Part shown: in pieces, positions 26,131 through 35,374 of the stretch | Layout: the number at the start of each line of letters is the position of its first letter | Numbering within the stretch: the stretch's first letter is position 1 | DNA from: Roseovarius nitratireducens | Lineage (GTDB): Bacteria > Pseudomonadota > Alphaproteobacteria > Rhodobacterales > Rhodobacteraceae | Direction of reading: 5' to 3' | Assembly (NCBI RefSeq): GCF_002925845.1 | Contig: NZ_PDNI01000062.1 | Coordinates: 16,604-80,603 of the forward strand | DNA: 64,000 nt | Program-made: the position numbers and the translations under genes | Notes under the pieces: model-generated | Told to the model about the DNA's origin: nothing | The model's input: the letters and a program-made list of their open reading frames with translations, nothing else | Databases searched by the model: none

Positions 26131-28809
26131 ATGCCCGTCGTCGTCGTCGAATCGCCTGCAAAAGCCAAGACGATCAACAAGTATCTCGGCGACGGCTACA
26201 CGGTTCTGGCAAGTTATGGCCATGTCCGCGACCTGCCGCCCAAGGACGGTTCGGTCGATCCCGAGAACGGATTCGACATGACATGGGAGGTGGGCGCCGA
26301 CGCACGCAAGCACGTCAAGGCCATCGCCGACGCGCTCAAGGACGATAACGCGCTCATCCTCGCGACCGACCCCGACCGCGAGGGCGAGGCGATCAGCTGG
26401 CACCTCGAGGAAACCCTGCGCAAGCGCAAGGCGATCCGCAAGGACACGCCGGTCAGCCGCGTCGTCTTCAACGCCATCACCAAATCCGCCGTCACCGAGG
26501 CGATGAAAAACCCGCGCGACATCGACGCGCCGCTGGTCGAGGCCTATCTCGCGCGCCGCGCGCTCGACTACCTCGTCGGCTTCAACCTCAGCCCCGTACT
26601 CTGGCGCAAGCTGCCCGGGGCGCGCTCGGCAGGGCGCGTGCAATCGGTCTGCCTGCGCCTCATCGTCGAGCGCGAGCAGGAGATAGAGGCGTTCAGGCCC
26701 CGCGAATACTGGTCCGTCAAGGCCCTCCTCACCACGCCGCGCGGGCAGGATTTCGAGGCCCGCCTCGTCACGCTCGCGGGCGACAAGCTCGACAAGTACA
26801 GCCTGGAAAACGCCACGCAGGCCGACATGGCGGTGCAGGCGGTGGCGGCGCGTGCCCTCACCGTCACCGGCGTCGAGGCGAAACCGGCGACGCGCAACCC
26901 CTCGGCCCCGTTCATGACCTCGACCCTGCAACAAGAGGCGAGCCGCAAGTTCGGCATGGGGGCCAAGCAATGCATGAGTGCCGCGCAGCGCCTCTACGAG
27001 GCGGGCTACATCACCTATATGCGGACCGACGGGATCGACATGGCCCCCGAGGCGGTGATGGCCGCGCGCGACGCGATCAAGGACCGCTACGGTGCGGACT
27101 ATCTCCCGAAATCCCCGCGCATGTACAAGAACAAGGCCAAGAACGCCCAAGAGGCGCATGAATGCATCCGCCCCACCGAGATGACGCGCGACGCGGGCAA
27201 GATAAAGACCTCCGACGCCGATCAGCGCAAGCTCTACGATCTGATCTGGAAACGCACGCTCGCCTGCCAGATGGCCGCTGCCCGGCTGGAGCGCACCACC
27301 GTCGAGATCGGCAGCGAGGACGGCCAGGTGGGCCTGCGCGCGACCGGGCAGGTGATGCTCTTCGACGGCTTCCTCAAGGTCTATGAAGAGGGGCGCGACG
27401 ACGTCGTGGGCGACGACGACGACCGCCGCCTGCCGCAGATCGCGCAGGGTGACAAGGCTGGCTTCGCCAAATCCTCGCTGCGCACGGAATTCGCCAAGGC
27501 GCAAGAGGCCAAGGACACCCCCGCCGCCATGCTCTCGGAGAACGAGGCAGTGCTGGGCCTGCAACACTTCACCCAGCCTCCGCCCCGCTACACAGAGGCG
27601 ACGCTGGTCAAGAAGATGGAAGAATTGGGCATCGGCCGCCCCTCGACCTATGCCAGCGTGCTCGGCACGATCCAGGACCGCGAATATGTCCGCAAGGAGC
27701 AAAACCGCCTCATCCCCGAGGACAAGGGCCGCATCGTCACCACCTTCCTGATCAACTTCTTCCGCAAATACGTGGGCTACGAGTTCACCGCCAATCTCGA
27801 AGAGGATCTCGACCGGGTGAGCGCGGGCGAGGCCGATTACAAGGAGGTGCTGTCGCGCTTCTGGCGCGATTTCTCGGCGGCCATCTCCGAGACCTCCGAG
27901 CTCAGGATCAAGGAAGTGCTCGACGTGCTCGACGACGCGCTCGCTCCCACGCTCTACCCGCCCCGCGAGGACGGCGGCGACCCGCGCCAATGCCCGCTCT
28001 GCGGCACCGGACGGCTGCACCTCAAGACCTCGCGCTCGGGCGGCTTCGTGGGCTGCGGCAATTACCCCGAATGCCGCTACACCCGCCCCATCGGCGGCGA
28101 CGCGGCCGAAAACGGCGACCGCATCCTCGGCGAGGACGAACACGGCAACGAGATTTCCCTGCGTTCAGGCCGCTTTGGTCCCTACGTGCAGCGTGGCGAG
28201 GCCACCGAGGACAACAAGAAGCCCGACCGCGCCAGCCTGCCCAAGGGCTGGAAGGCAGAGGAGATGACGCTGGAAAAGGCGCTCACCCTGCTGAGCCTGC
28301 CGCGCGAGGTGGGCGAGCATCCCGAGGGCGGCACGATCAAGTCGAATTTCGGTCGCTACGGCCCCTACATCATGCACCAGGGCCCCGATGACGCCAAACC
28401 CGTCTACGCCAATCTCAAGGACCCCAATGACGTGTTCGAGATCGGCATGAACCGTGCGGTGGAACTGCTCGCCGCCAAGCGCGCCAATCCCGGCGGGCGT
28501 GGGCGCGCGGCGGCCAAGGCCCTGCGCGATCTGGGCGAACATCCGGGCGAGGGCGGGCCGGTGCAGGTCTTCGAGGGACGCTACGGCCCTTACGTGAAAT
28601 GGGGCAAGATCAACGCCACCCTGCCCAAGGACACGAGCCCCGAGGACATCACCCTCGAGGCGGCGACCGATCTCATCGCGGCCAAGGCGGCCAAGTCCGG
28701 CGGCAAGAAGAAGGCCGCGCCCAAAAAGACCGCCACCAAAAAGACCGCGGCCAAGAGCACGACCGGCAAGGCGGCCTCAAAGACCACCGCGCGCAAGAAG
28801 GTGGGCTGA
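26131..28809 (+). CDS. topA: DNA topoisomerase I
   Basis: This 892-residue type IA topoisomerase relaxes negative supercoils. The N-terminal Toprim domain starts MPVVVVESPAKAKTINKYLG with acidic residues in LATDPDREGEAISWHL. The active-site tyrosine is Tyr296 in GYITYMRTDGI. One four-cysteine zinc module (CPLCGTGRLHLKTS...CGNYPEC) is followed by repeated FGRYGPYI/GRYGPYVKWG modules. The C-terminus is a lysine- and alanine-rich tail, as in many alphaproteobacteria. GGAAGGAG precedes the ATG. Two strong hairpins lie 13 bp after the stop. Confidence 0.97.
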   Translation: MPVVVVESPAKAKTINKYLGDGYTVLASYGHVRDLPPKDGSVDPENGFDMTWEVGADARKHVKAIADALKDDNALILATDPDREGEAISWHLEETLRKRKAIRKDTPVSRVVFNAITKSAVTEAMKNPRDIDAPLVEAYLARRALDYLVGFNLSPVLWRKLPGARSAGRVQSVCLRLIVEREQEIEAFRPREYWSVKALLTTPRGQDFEARLVTLAGDKLDKYSLENATQADMAVQAVAARALTVTGVEAKPATRNPSAPFMTSTLQQEASRKFGMGAKQCMSAAQRLYEAGYITYMRTDGIDMAPEAVMAARDAIKDRYGADYLPKSPRMYKNKAKNAQEAHECIRPTEMTRDAGKIKTSDADQRKLYDLIWKRTLACQMAAARLERTTVEIGSEDGQVGLRATGQVMLFDGFLKVYEEGRDDVVGDDDDRRLPQIAQGDKAGFAKSSLRTEFAKAQEAKDTPAAMLSENEAVLGLQHFTQPPPRYTEATLVKKMEELGIGRPSTYASVLGTIQDREYVRKEQNRLIPEDKGRIVTTFLINFFRKYVGYEFTANLEEDLDRVSAGEADYKEVLSRFWRDFSAAISETSELRIKEVLDVLDDALAPTLYPPREDGGDPRQCPLCGTGRLHLKTSRSGGFVGCGNYPECRYTRPIGGDAAENGDRILGEDEHGNEISLRSGRFGPYVQRGEATEDNKKPDRASLPKGWKAEEMTLEKALTLLSLPREVGEHPEGGTIKSNFGRYGPYIMHQGPDDAKPVYANLKDPNDVFEIGMNRAVELLAAKRANPGGRGRAAAKALRDLGEHPGEGGPVQVFEGRYGPYVKWGKINATLPKDTSPEDITLEAATDLIAAKAAKSGGKKKAAPKKTATKKTAAKSTTGKAASKTTARKKVG

Positions 28810-28821
28810 GGCCGGGGCAGT

Positions 28822-28866
28822 CGAAATCTTCAAAAGATTTCGGCGCGCTTTCTTTCAAAGAAAGCG
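28822..28866 (+). terminator. tandem hairpin terminator after topA
   Basis: Two adjacent hairpins: CGAAATCT/AGATTTCG (28822-28842) and CGCTTTCTTT/AAAGAAAGCG (28846-28866). Both are AT-rich stems closed by CG pairs. A very similar tandem pair lies at 43459-43504. They probably end topA transcription and protect its 3' end. Confidence 0.7.
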
Positions 28867-28987
28867 GGCGTAATGGCCGGGGCTACGTAGTAATCCGTAA
28901 ATCGCCGCGATGCAGCGCGCGCCGCGTTGACACCGCCCCCCGCCCCGCCGCATACCAAGGTCGACGGATTTCAGGAGGAGATGCGCG

Positions 28988-29710
28988 ATGTCCAAGGTAT
29001 ACGGCTCGGCGGCCGAGGCGCTTGACGGGCTCTTGCAGGATGACATGACCATCGCCGCGGGCGGCTTCGGCCTCTGCGGCATCCCCGAGTTGCTGCTCGC
29101 CGCGATCCGCGATTCGGGCGCCAAGAACCTCACCTTCGCGTCCAACAACGCAGGCGTTGACGATTTCGGCATCGGCATCCTGCTGCAGACCCGGCAGGTC
29201 AGAAAGATGATGTCGTCCTACGTGGGCGAGAACGCCGAATTCATGCGCCAGTATCTCAGCGGTGAGCTCGAGCTCGAATTCAACCCCCAGGGCACGCTCG
29301 CCGAGCGGATGCGCGCGGGCGGCGCTGGCATTCCGGGCTTCTATACCAAGACCGGCGTCGGCACCCAGATCGCCGAGGGCAAGGAACACAAGGATTTTCC
29401 CACCGGCCCCGGCGGCCAGCCCGAGACCTATATCCTCGAGCGCGGCATCTTCGCCGACCTCTCGATCGTCAAGGCATGGAAGGCCGACACCACCGGCAAC
29501 TGCATCTTCCGCAAGACCGCGCGCAACTTCAACCCGCCCGCGGCCATGTGCGGCCGCACCTGCGTGATGGAGGTCGAGGAGATCGTCGAACCCGGCACGC
29601 TCGACCCCGACTGCATCCACCTGCCCGGCATCTACGTGCACCGCCTGATCCAGGGCGACCACGAGAAACGCATCGAACAACGCACCGTGCGCAAGAGGGA
29701 GGAAGCCTGA
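28988..29710 (+). CDS. 3-oxoacid CoA-transferase subunit A
   Basis: This 240-residue protein has the family I CoA-transferase alpha-subunit signature near the N-terminus ([21 protein letters not shown]) and [25 protein letters not shown]. With subunit B it moves CoA from succinyl-CoA or a similar donor to a 3-oxoacid, probably acetoacetate or 3-oxoadipate. It ends inside the start codon of the B subunit (TGATG). AGGAGGAG lies upstream of the start. The exact substrate cannot be fixed by sequence; SCOT-type (ScoA) is the best match. Confidence 0.92.
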   Translation: MSKVYGSAAEALDGLLQDDMTIAAGGFGLCGIPELLLAAIRDSGAKNLTFASNNAGVDDFGIGILLQTRQVRKMMSSYVGENAEFMRQYLSGELELEFNPQGTLAERMRAGGAGIPGFYTKTGVGTQIAEGKEHKDFPTGPGGQPETYILERGIFADLSIVKAWKADTTGNCIFRKTARNFNPPAAMCGRTCVMEVEEIVEPGTLDPDCIHLPGIYVHRLIQGDHEKRIEQRTVRKREEA

Positions 29711-30339
29711 TGCCCTGGACCCGCGACCAGATGGCGGCACGCGCCGCGCAGGAGCTCGAGGACGGCACCTATGTCAATCTCGGCATCGGCATCCCGACCC
29801 TGGTGTCGAACTACATCCCCGAGGGCGTTCAGGTGACGCTGCAATCCGAAAACGGGATGCTCGGCATGGGCCCCTTCCCGCTCGAGGGCGACGAAGACCC
29901 CGATCTCATCAACGCCGGCAAGCAGACCATCACCGAGCTGCCCCACACCGCCTATTTCGACAGCGCCACCTCCTTCGGCATGATCCGGGGCGGCAAGATC
30001 GCGATGGCGATCCTCGGCGCGATGGAGGTGGCCGAGAACGGCGATCTGGCCAACTGGATGATCCCCGGCAAGCTGATCAAGGGCATGGGCGGCGCGATGG
30101 ACCTCGTCGCCGGCGTGCGCCGGGTGGTGGTGGTAATGGACCACACCAACAAGGCGGGTGAATCAAAGCTGCTCAAGAAATGCACCCTGCCGCTTACTGG
30201 CACCGGCGTGGTGAATCGCATCGTCACCAACCTCGGCGTGCTCGACGTGGTCGAGGGGGGCCTGCGCATCGTGGAATGCGCCGATGGCGTGACCGAGGAC
30301 GAGATCCGCGCCGCCACCGAGGCCGCGATCGTCAACTGA
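29710..30339 (+). CDS. 3-oxoacid CoA-transferase subunit B
   Basis: This 209-residue beta subunit carries the catalytic glutamate in [14 protein letters not shown], the strict SENG signature of family I CoA transferases. It starts [19 protein letters not shown], and the ATG overlaps the stop of subunit A, giving coupled translation and equal amounts of both subunits. Further landmarks are [28 protein letters not shown] and [16 protein letters not shown] typical ketone-body or short-chain-acid utilisation pair. Confidence 0.93.
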   Translation: MPWTRDQMAARAAQELEDGTYVNLGIGIPTLVSNYIPEGVQVTLQSENGMLGMGPFPLEGDEDPDLINAGKQTITELPHTAYFDSATSFGMIRGGKIAMAILGAMEVAENGDLANWMIPGKLIKGMGGAMDLVAGVRRVVVVMDHTNKAGESKLLKKCTLPLTGTGVVNRIVTNLGVLDVVEGGLRIVECADGVTEDEIRAATEAAIVN

Positions 30340-30383
30340 AACCGTCAACCGACCGGGGCCGGGCCACCCCGCCCGGCCCCGGT

Positions 30384-31193
30384 CTAGTTCAACGCCAGGT
30401 CGAAGGCGCAGGCGTCGGTGACGAGTTCGGGCCGCGTCTTGCACAGCCCCCGCGCCACCTCGAAGGCCGCGAGCACGCGCGGCACGTAATCGCGCGTCTC
30501 CGCAAAGGGGGGCACGCCGCCATGGTCGCGCAGCGCCCCCTCGCCCGCGTTGTAGCCCGCCAGCGCCAGGATGACGTCGCCGCCGAATTCGCCGATCAGC
30601 CAATCGAGATAGGCCGCGCCGCCGCGGATGTTCTCGGTCGGGGCAAGCGGGTCGGTCACGCCGAATCGCGCCGCCGTGTCGGGCATGAGCTGCATCAGCC
30701 CCTGCGCCCCCTTCTCGGACACCACCTCCACGCGCCCGCCCGATTCCACCGCGATCACGGACAGCACCAGCGCGGGCGACACCCGCGTGCCGACGGTGGC
30801 GCGCAGGATGTCGGCGCCCTGCGCGCGCAGGATGTCACGCAGGGTTTGCAGCCGCGGCACCGCTGGGGCCGCCCCATCGGGCGGATTGGCGAGACGTGTC
30901 ATCGCGACGCGCAGGCGCAAAGCCCCGTCAGCGTCGAGCGCGGCGGGCACCTCCTCCCAGAACCAGCCGAGGCGCGGCTCCGCCCGCGCACCTGCCTCGC
31001 TCCTGCCGTCGGCAAGCGGGGCCTCGCGCGGCGTGATCTGCACCAGCGGGCCGCGCGGCGCACCGGGTTTCGGGGCTTCCTCGAACTTGGGCGAGAAGTC
31101 GGGAAAGGGCGGCGGGCCATCGCCCCGCGCGCCGCCACCCGGTGCCAGCGCGGCACAGAAGCACAGAACCCTGAATATTCCGTTGATCGGCAC
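30384..31193 (-). CDS. lytic transglycosylase (SLT domain) with signal peptide
   Basis: This 269-residue protein has a signal-like N-terminus (GIFRVLCFCAALAPGGGARG) and a C-terminal SLT domain. The catalytic glutamate is in VIAVESGGRVEVVSEKGAQGLMQLMPDTAARFGV, followed by NIRGGAAYLDWLIGEFGGDVILALAGYNAGEGAL. It cleaves peptidoglycan glycan strands in the periplasm. The start is GTG at 31193. It is divergent from the Tad pilus locus across 346 bp and may help the pilus machine cross the wall, although this is only positional. Confidence 0.88.
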   Translation of the reverse strand: MPINGIFRVLCFCAALAPGGGARGDGPPPFPDFSPKFEEAPKPGAPRGPLVQITPREAPLADGRSEAGARAEPRLGWFWEEVPAALDADGALRLRVAMTRLANPPDGAAPAVPRLQTLRDILRAQGADILRATVGTRVSPALVLSVIAVESGGRVEVVSEKGAQGLMQLMPDTAARFGVTDPLAPTENIRGGAAYLDWLIGEFGGDVILALAGYNAGEGALRDHGGVPPFAETRDYVPRVLAAFEVARGLCKTRPELVTDACAFDLALN

Positions 31194-31539
31194 TGCTCTG
31201 CCCCGGATCGTTTCCCTCCATCATGTCAACAATCCGCTCTCATGGCCAGAATCGTTGCGTGAAATACGGATCGTTTTGCGCGATTTTCGTCAAATTCTGC
31301 ACGCAAAAGATGTAGATCGAGAGATATTTTCTGTTTATTTCTTTTGTTTTCAGTATTTTGATAACTTTCTCGGTGAAATTCATCAAAACACGAAAATCGC
31401 TGCATTGCCGCCCAAATCACGCCCGGATTCGGCGGCCATATGGGATCACACCACGACGGCAACGGGCCATAAAACTGGAGGGTCTGAAACCGGGGTGGAT
31501 GTGAAAACTGAGCAACTGATCCTTTGGAGGGACCAAACC
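31194..31539. promoter_or_regulatory. AT-rich upstream region of the Tad pilus locus
   Basis: This 346 bp gap holds no gene. From about 31255 to 31400 it is strikingly AT-rich with T-tracts, unlike the surrounding GC-rich coding DNA. It ends in a strong ribosome binding site (TTTGGAGGGACC) 5 bases before the flp start. It probably contains the main flp promoter and regulator sites; no known consensus was recognised. Confidence 0.5.
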
Positions 31540-31749
31540 ATGATGAACTTTTTCAAGAACTTCTCGAAAGACGAAGACGGCGCAGTGACGGTTGACTGGG
31601 TCGTGCTGACCGCAGCAGTCGTGGGCCTCGGCATCGCCGCGATTTCCACGGTGCGCGGCGGCATCGATTCCATGGCTGGCGATATCAGCACTTCACTCAC
31701 CGACGGCGGCGTGGCTGCGGTGGGCACGCTTGGCAGTACCGGCGAGTAA
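31540..31749 (+). CDS. flp: Flp-type IVb pilin
   Basis: This 69-residue prepilin has a short charged leader (MMNFFKNFSKDEDG) and a hydrophobic segment AVTVDWVVLTAAVVGLGIAAIS, then a short polar tail. Cleavage by the prepilin peptidase is expected after Gly14. Positions 5-6 of the mature form are Asp-Trp rather than the usual Glu-Tyr of Flp pilins. It is the major pilus subunit of the Tad system encoded downstream. A perfect hairpin 40 bp after the stop would let it be made in excess over cpaB. Confidence 0.92.
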   Translation: MMNFFKNFSKDEDGAVTVDWVVLTAAVVGLGIAAISTVRGGIDSMAGDISTSLTDGGVAAVGTLGSTGE

Positions 31750-31788
31750 CTGCTCGTCTTGGCTCAATGCCGAGTCAGCGAAACGGTC

Positions 31789-31815
31789 ATGGCCGCAGGG
31801 TATCCCTGCGGCCAT
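31789..31815 (+). terminator. hairpin terminator/attenuator after flp
   Basis: A perfect 12-bp stem ATGGCCGCAGGG/CCCTGCGGCCAT with a 3-base loop is followed by TTTCC. It lies 40 bp after flp and 140 bp before cpaB, and should reduce read-through from the pilin gene. Confidence 0.75.
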
Positions 31816-31956
31816 TTCCGCAAGAGACTTCGGCAGGGTCGCGTGCGGCATATCGTTGCCGTATCTGCTCCAACGTATTGACACAATCTCGTGCAAGAAA
31901 TTGGTTATGTGCTCATCTTCGAGATAACCTAGGGGTGCATCGAAAAGGAATAACCC

Positions 31957-32829
31957 ATGCGCTTGATCTTCGGACTGGTCCTGCTGATCGGTATCGGCCT
32001 TGCAGGCTTTGCCACCTACATGGCGAAGAATTACATCGAGCAATACCAGCAACAGCTCGCCCAGGAGCGCAAGCAGCGCGCCCCGGAGATCGAGACCGTT
32101 GATGTCCTGGTGGCCGCGCGCGACCTGAAATACGGTGAAAAGCTGGAAAAGGACGCGGTGAAAAGCGTGAAGTACCCCAAGTCGTCGCTGCCCGAGGGTG
32201 TCTTTACCGAAGCCACAGCCCTCTTTCCAGAGGAGGCGCGCGATCCGCGCGAGGTGCTGCGCAGCATGGTCGAGGGCGAGGTGATCCTCGCCGGCAAGGT
32301 GACCGACCCGGGTGAGCCCGCGGGCATCGGATCGCGGCTCGCGTCCGGGATGCGCGCCTTCGCCATCGAGGTGGACGCCAAGAGCGGTGTTTCGGGTTTC
32401 CTGCGCCCCGGCGACCGGGTCGATGTCTACTGGACCGGCTCTGTCGGCAAGGGCAACATGCGCACCGAAGGCAATTCCACCGGTAGCGTGACCAAGCTCA
32501 TCGAGTCCCGGATGCCGCTTGTCGCCGTCGACCAGAGCGCCGACATAGACCGTGACGAGGCCCGCATCGCGCGCACCGTGACGGTCGAGGCAACCCCGCA
32601 GCAGGTCGCTTCGCTCGCGCAGGCACAATCCACCGGGCGGCTGTCGCTGTCGCTCGTCGGCGCGCTCGACCAGACCACGTCGGAGGTGATCGAGGTCGAT
32701 CAGTATCGCCTGCTCGGCATCAAGGCCGCCGAAGCCCCCAAACCGCCGCAAATGGAAGAAGAGCGCTGCACCATACGCACGCGCCGCGGCTCCGAAGTCG
32801 TCATGACCCCCATCCCCTGCACCAACTGA
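31957..32829 (+). CDS. cpaB: Flp pilus assembly protein CpaB (RcpC)
   Basis: This 290-residue protein has an N-terminal membrane anchor (MRLIFGLVLLIGIGLAGFATYMA) and a SAF domain beginning DVLVAARDLKYGEKLEKDAV. An RcpC/CpaB domain follows (IGSRLASGMRAFAIEVDAKSGVSGFLRPGDRVDVYWTG). It acts in the periplasm with the CpaC secretin. AAAAGGAA precedes the ATG. A TTCG-loop hairpin lies 23 bp after its stop. Confidence 0.94.
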   Translation: MRLIFGLVLLIGIGLAGFATYMAKNYIEQYQQQLAQERKQRAPEIETVDVLVAARDLKYGEKLEKDAVKSVKYPKSSLPEGVFTEATALFPEEARDPREVLRSMVEGEVILAGKVTDPGEPAGIGSRLASGMRAFAIEVDAKSGVSGFLRPGDRVDVYWTGSVGKGNMRTEGNSTGSVTKLIESRMPLVAVDQSADIDRDEARIARTVTVEATPQQVASLAQAQSTGRLSLSLVGALDQTTSEVIEVDQYRLLGIKAAEAPKPPQMEEERCTIRTRRGSEVVMTPIPCTN

Positions 32830-32851
32830 GGCGGCGCACGCGCCCCACCAT

Positions 32852-32875
32852 CGGGGCCGCCTTCGGGCGGCCCCG
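32852..32875 (+). terminator. TTCG-tetraloop hairpin after cpaB
   Basis: A perfect 10-bp stem CGGGGCCGCC/GGCGGCCCCG closes a TTCG tetraloop. No T-tract follows, so it may act as an mRNA-stabilising or attenuating hairpin rather than a full terminator. Confidence 0.6.
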
Positions 32876-33025
32876 CGCATTCCGGGCGGGCAGAAACGGC
32901 ACGGCGAGGATCAAAGACGGCGCGAATCTCATTGATTCCTTGCAAAATTCGCAATTCTCACGCAGAGTAACGCCAAACGCGGGCGCAAGACCCGGACCAG
33001 AGGCGTGATCGGAGAGGCAGGTCAC

Positions 33026-34450
33026 ATGAGCATCAGGACCATTCTACACTCGGCCCTCGCGGTCGCGTTGATCTGCGTGGGTGTGAGCGCACTGCCCGCC
33101 CATGCCGAAACCGTGCGCGTCGTGCGCGGCGATGCGTCCAGCAATATCAACGTCGCGATGAACCGCGCGATCGTCGTGGAAAGCGATGTCTCTTTCGCCG
33201 AGCTGAGCATCGCCAACCCTGCCATCGCCGATTTCTCGACCCTCTCGGACCGCACCATTTACGTTCTCGGCAAGGCGCCGGGGCGCACCACGCTGACGCT
33301 GTTTGGCGACACCGGGCGGCTCATCACCAATATCGACGTGCATGTCAGCACCGATATCGCCGAGTTCAAGGAACGCCTCCGCCAGATCCTGCCGGGCGAA
33401 AAGATCGAGGTGCGCACCGCCAATGACGGCATCGTGCTGTCGGGCACGGTGTCGAGCCCGACGCGGCTGCAACGCGCGCTCGATCTCGCCGAGCGCTACG
33501 CGCCCGAGCGCGTGTCGAACCTCATGTCGGTCTCGGGCAAGCAGCAGGTCATGCTCAAGGTCCGCTTTGCCGAAATGCAACGCACGGTGTCCAAGGCGCT
33601 GTCGACCTCGCTCTCCGTGGATGGCCTGTCGTCACTCACCGGCGAGGGGGTGGGGGTCGCGGGCGCGCGGCTCGGCACCAACCAGATCGGCGGCGGCGAT
33701 ACCGTCGTGCCCGGGACGGTCAACAACCAGACCGCCGCCGGCACCGCCTTCATCGGCTTCGATATCGGTTCGGTCGAGCTTGGCATCCTGCTCGAGGCGC
33801 TAGAGACCAAGGGCGTCGTGCGCACCCTGGCAGAGCCCAATCTCACCGCCCTCTCGGGCCAGGAGGCAAGCTTTCTCGCCGGGGGCGAATTCCCCATCCC
33901 CGTGGCGCAGGAAGAGGGCACCATCACCGTCAATTACAAGAAATTCGGGGTTGAGCTGAAATTCATCCCGCGCGTGCTCGACGATGGCGTGATCAACCTC
34001 GAGATGGCGGCGGCGGTGTCGTCGATCGACGACAGCCAGCAGGTCAATGCCGGCACGATCACGCTGCCCGCCTTCCGTCGGCGCGACACCTCGACCACGG
34101 TCTCGATCCGCGACGGCGAGAGCTTTGCCATCGCCGGGCTTCTGCAGGACGACTTCCGCGACAACAATGCACAGGTGCCCTGGCTCGGCGATGTGCCGGT
34201 GCTGGGCGCGCTGTTTCGCAGCGCCGATTACCTGCGTGCCCAGAGCGAACTCGTCATCATCATCTCGGCACATCTCGTCTCGCCCACGCGGGGCGAGGCG
34301 CTGGCGCTGCCCACCGACCGGGTGCGCCTGCCCTCCGAGGGCGATCTGTTTCTCAACGGGCGCGTGATGCGTGACGCACCGAAATCCGGTGCCGCGGGCG
34401 AGGTCGCCCGGCAGGATTTCACCGGGTCTTACGGCTATGTGATGGAATGA
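33026..34450 (+). CDS. cpaC: Flp pilus secretin CpaC (RcpA)
   Basis: This 474-residue outer-membrane secretin has a signal peptide (ILHSALAVALICVGVSALPAHA), an N-terminal BON/T2SS-N region (SFAELSIANPAIADFSTLSDRTIYVLGKAPG) and the C-terminal secretin domain (VRTLAEPNLTALSGQEASFLAGGEFPIPV through VPWLGDVPVLGALFRSADYL). It forms the pore through which the Flp pilus leaves the cell. The ATG at 33026 with GGAGAGG upstream was preferred to an upstream GTG. Its stop overlaps a possible ATG of the next frame. Confidence 0.95.
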   Translation: MSIRTILHSALAVALICVGVSALPAHAETVRVVRGDASSNINVAMNRAIVVESDVSFAELSIANPAIADFSTLSDRTIYVLGKAPGRTTLTLFGDTGRLITNIDVHVSTDIAEFKERLRQILPGEKIEVRTANDGIVLSGTVSSPTRLQRALDLAERYAPERVSNLMSVSGKQQVMLKVRFAEMQRTVSKALSTSLSVDGLSSLTGEGVGVAGARLGTNQIGGGDTVVPGTVNNQTAAGTAFIGFDIGSVELGILLEALETKGVVRTLAEPNLTALSGQEASFLAGGEFPIPVAQEEGTITVNYKKFGVELKFIPRVLDDGVINLEMAAAVSSIDDSQQVNAGTITLPAFRRRDTSTTVSIRDGESFAIAGLLQDDFRDNNAQVPWLGDVPVLGALFRSADYLRAQSELVIIISAHLVSPTRGEALALPTDRVRLPSEGDLFLNGRVMRDAPKSGAAGEVARQDFTGSYGYVME

Positions 34451-34464
34451 CAGGGGGCAGGGCG

Positions 34465-35130
34465 ATGAAACGGTATCTGGCGATCTCCGGCCTCTTCGTC
34501 ACGGTGGCCTGTGCGTCACCCGATGGCGATGTCGTTCGCTCCTATTTCGGCGAGGCGGGATCGCTCGTCGACAATGGTGCCTTCGGCGAGGCGTCGATGA
34601 ACAACCACCTCGTGATGACCGGAGAGCGAAGCTATGTCTTCGACCTTGCCAACCGTTTCGCCAGCGAGGTCGACAGCACGGTGAACTTCTCCTTCGACTC
34701 GGTCGTGCTCGACGCGGGCGCACGCGACACCCTGCGCGAACAGGCGCACTGGATTCGCCAGTTCCCCGAGGTGCGCTTCCGCGTCTACGGCCATACCGAC
34801 GCTGTCGGCCCAGAGGCTTATAACAAGTCGCTCGGGCTGCGCCGCGCACAGGCGGTGGTACGCTACCTCGCCAGCCAGGGCGTCGGCCGCGACCGGCTCG
34901 AGGCGGTCGCCTCCTTCGGCGAAACCCAGCCGCTGATCGTCACGCAAGGCCGCGAGAGGCGCAACCGCCGCACCGTGACCGAGGTCTCTGGCTTCGTCGG
35001 CTCGCATCCGATCGTGATGGACGGCAAGTATGCCGAAGTGGTCTATCGCGAATATGTCGAGAGTGCGACCTGGGAATCCACTGTCACGCTCGATGCCGAG
35101 ACAGCGGGCGGCGGCGGCGGCGAGCAATAG
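34465..35130 (+). CDS. OmpA-domain protein of the Tad locus
   Basis: This 221-residue protein has a hydrophobic N-terminus (MKRYLAISGLFVTVACASP) that may be an atypical lipoprotein signal. Its C-terminal OmpA-like domain (VNFSFDSVVLDAGARDTLREQAHWIRQFPEVRFRVYGHTDAVG through RERRNRRTVTEV) is expected to bind peptidoglycan. In rhodobacterial tad loci an OmpA-like gene at this position takes the place where other bacteria have cpaD/rcpB. It probably anchors the secretin to the wall. A terminator hairpin lies 29 bp downstream. Confidence 0.88.
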   Translation: MKRYLAISGLFVTVACASPDGDVVRSYFGEAGSLVDNGAFGEASMNNHLVMTGERSYVFDLANRFASEVDSTVNFSFDSVVLDAGARDTLREQAHWIRQFPEVRFRVYGHTDAVGPEAYNKSLGLRRAQAVVRYLASQGVGRDRLEAVASFGETQPLIVTQGRERRNRRTVTEVSGFVGSHPIVMDGKYAEVVYREYVESATWESTVTLDAETAGGGGGEQ

Positions 35131-35159
35131 CCCCGCCGCGTCAGATCGGCCCTGCCCGA

Positions 35160-35181
35160 GACCCGCCGCACCAGGCGGGTC
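35160..35181 (+). terminator. intrinsic terminator after the OmpA-like gene
   Basis: Stem GACCCGCC/GGCGGGTC with a 6-base loop is followed by TTCTTGT. It separates cpaC-ompA from cpaE, so cpaE-cpaF-tadBCD probably has its own promoter in the 190 bp before 35375. Confidence 0.7.
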
Positions 35182-35374
35182 TTCTTGTCTCCGGGCTTCC
35201 TACAATTACGATCTTTTGGCCAAAATGTCGCCCACATTAACGGCCATGTTTCCATTATCGAGCAATGCCCCGCGCCGTCTGACGCGACCGATCCGCACCC
35301 CGCCCCTTTCGCGGTGTGCGATCCGACGTGCCGGACGGAGAGGGCCCCGACCGACAATAGTGGTGAGTATCAAC

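Noticed and set aside
25900-28143. A 747-codon open frame opposite to topA
   Set aside because: It is the mirror of a strongly conserved topA reading frame in GC-rich DNA and encodes no recognisable domain.
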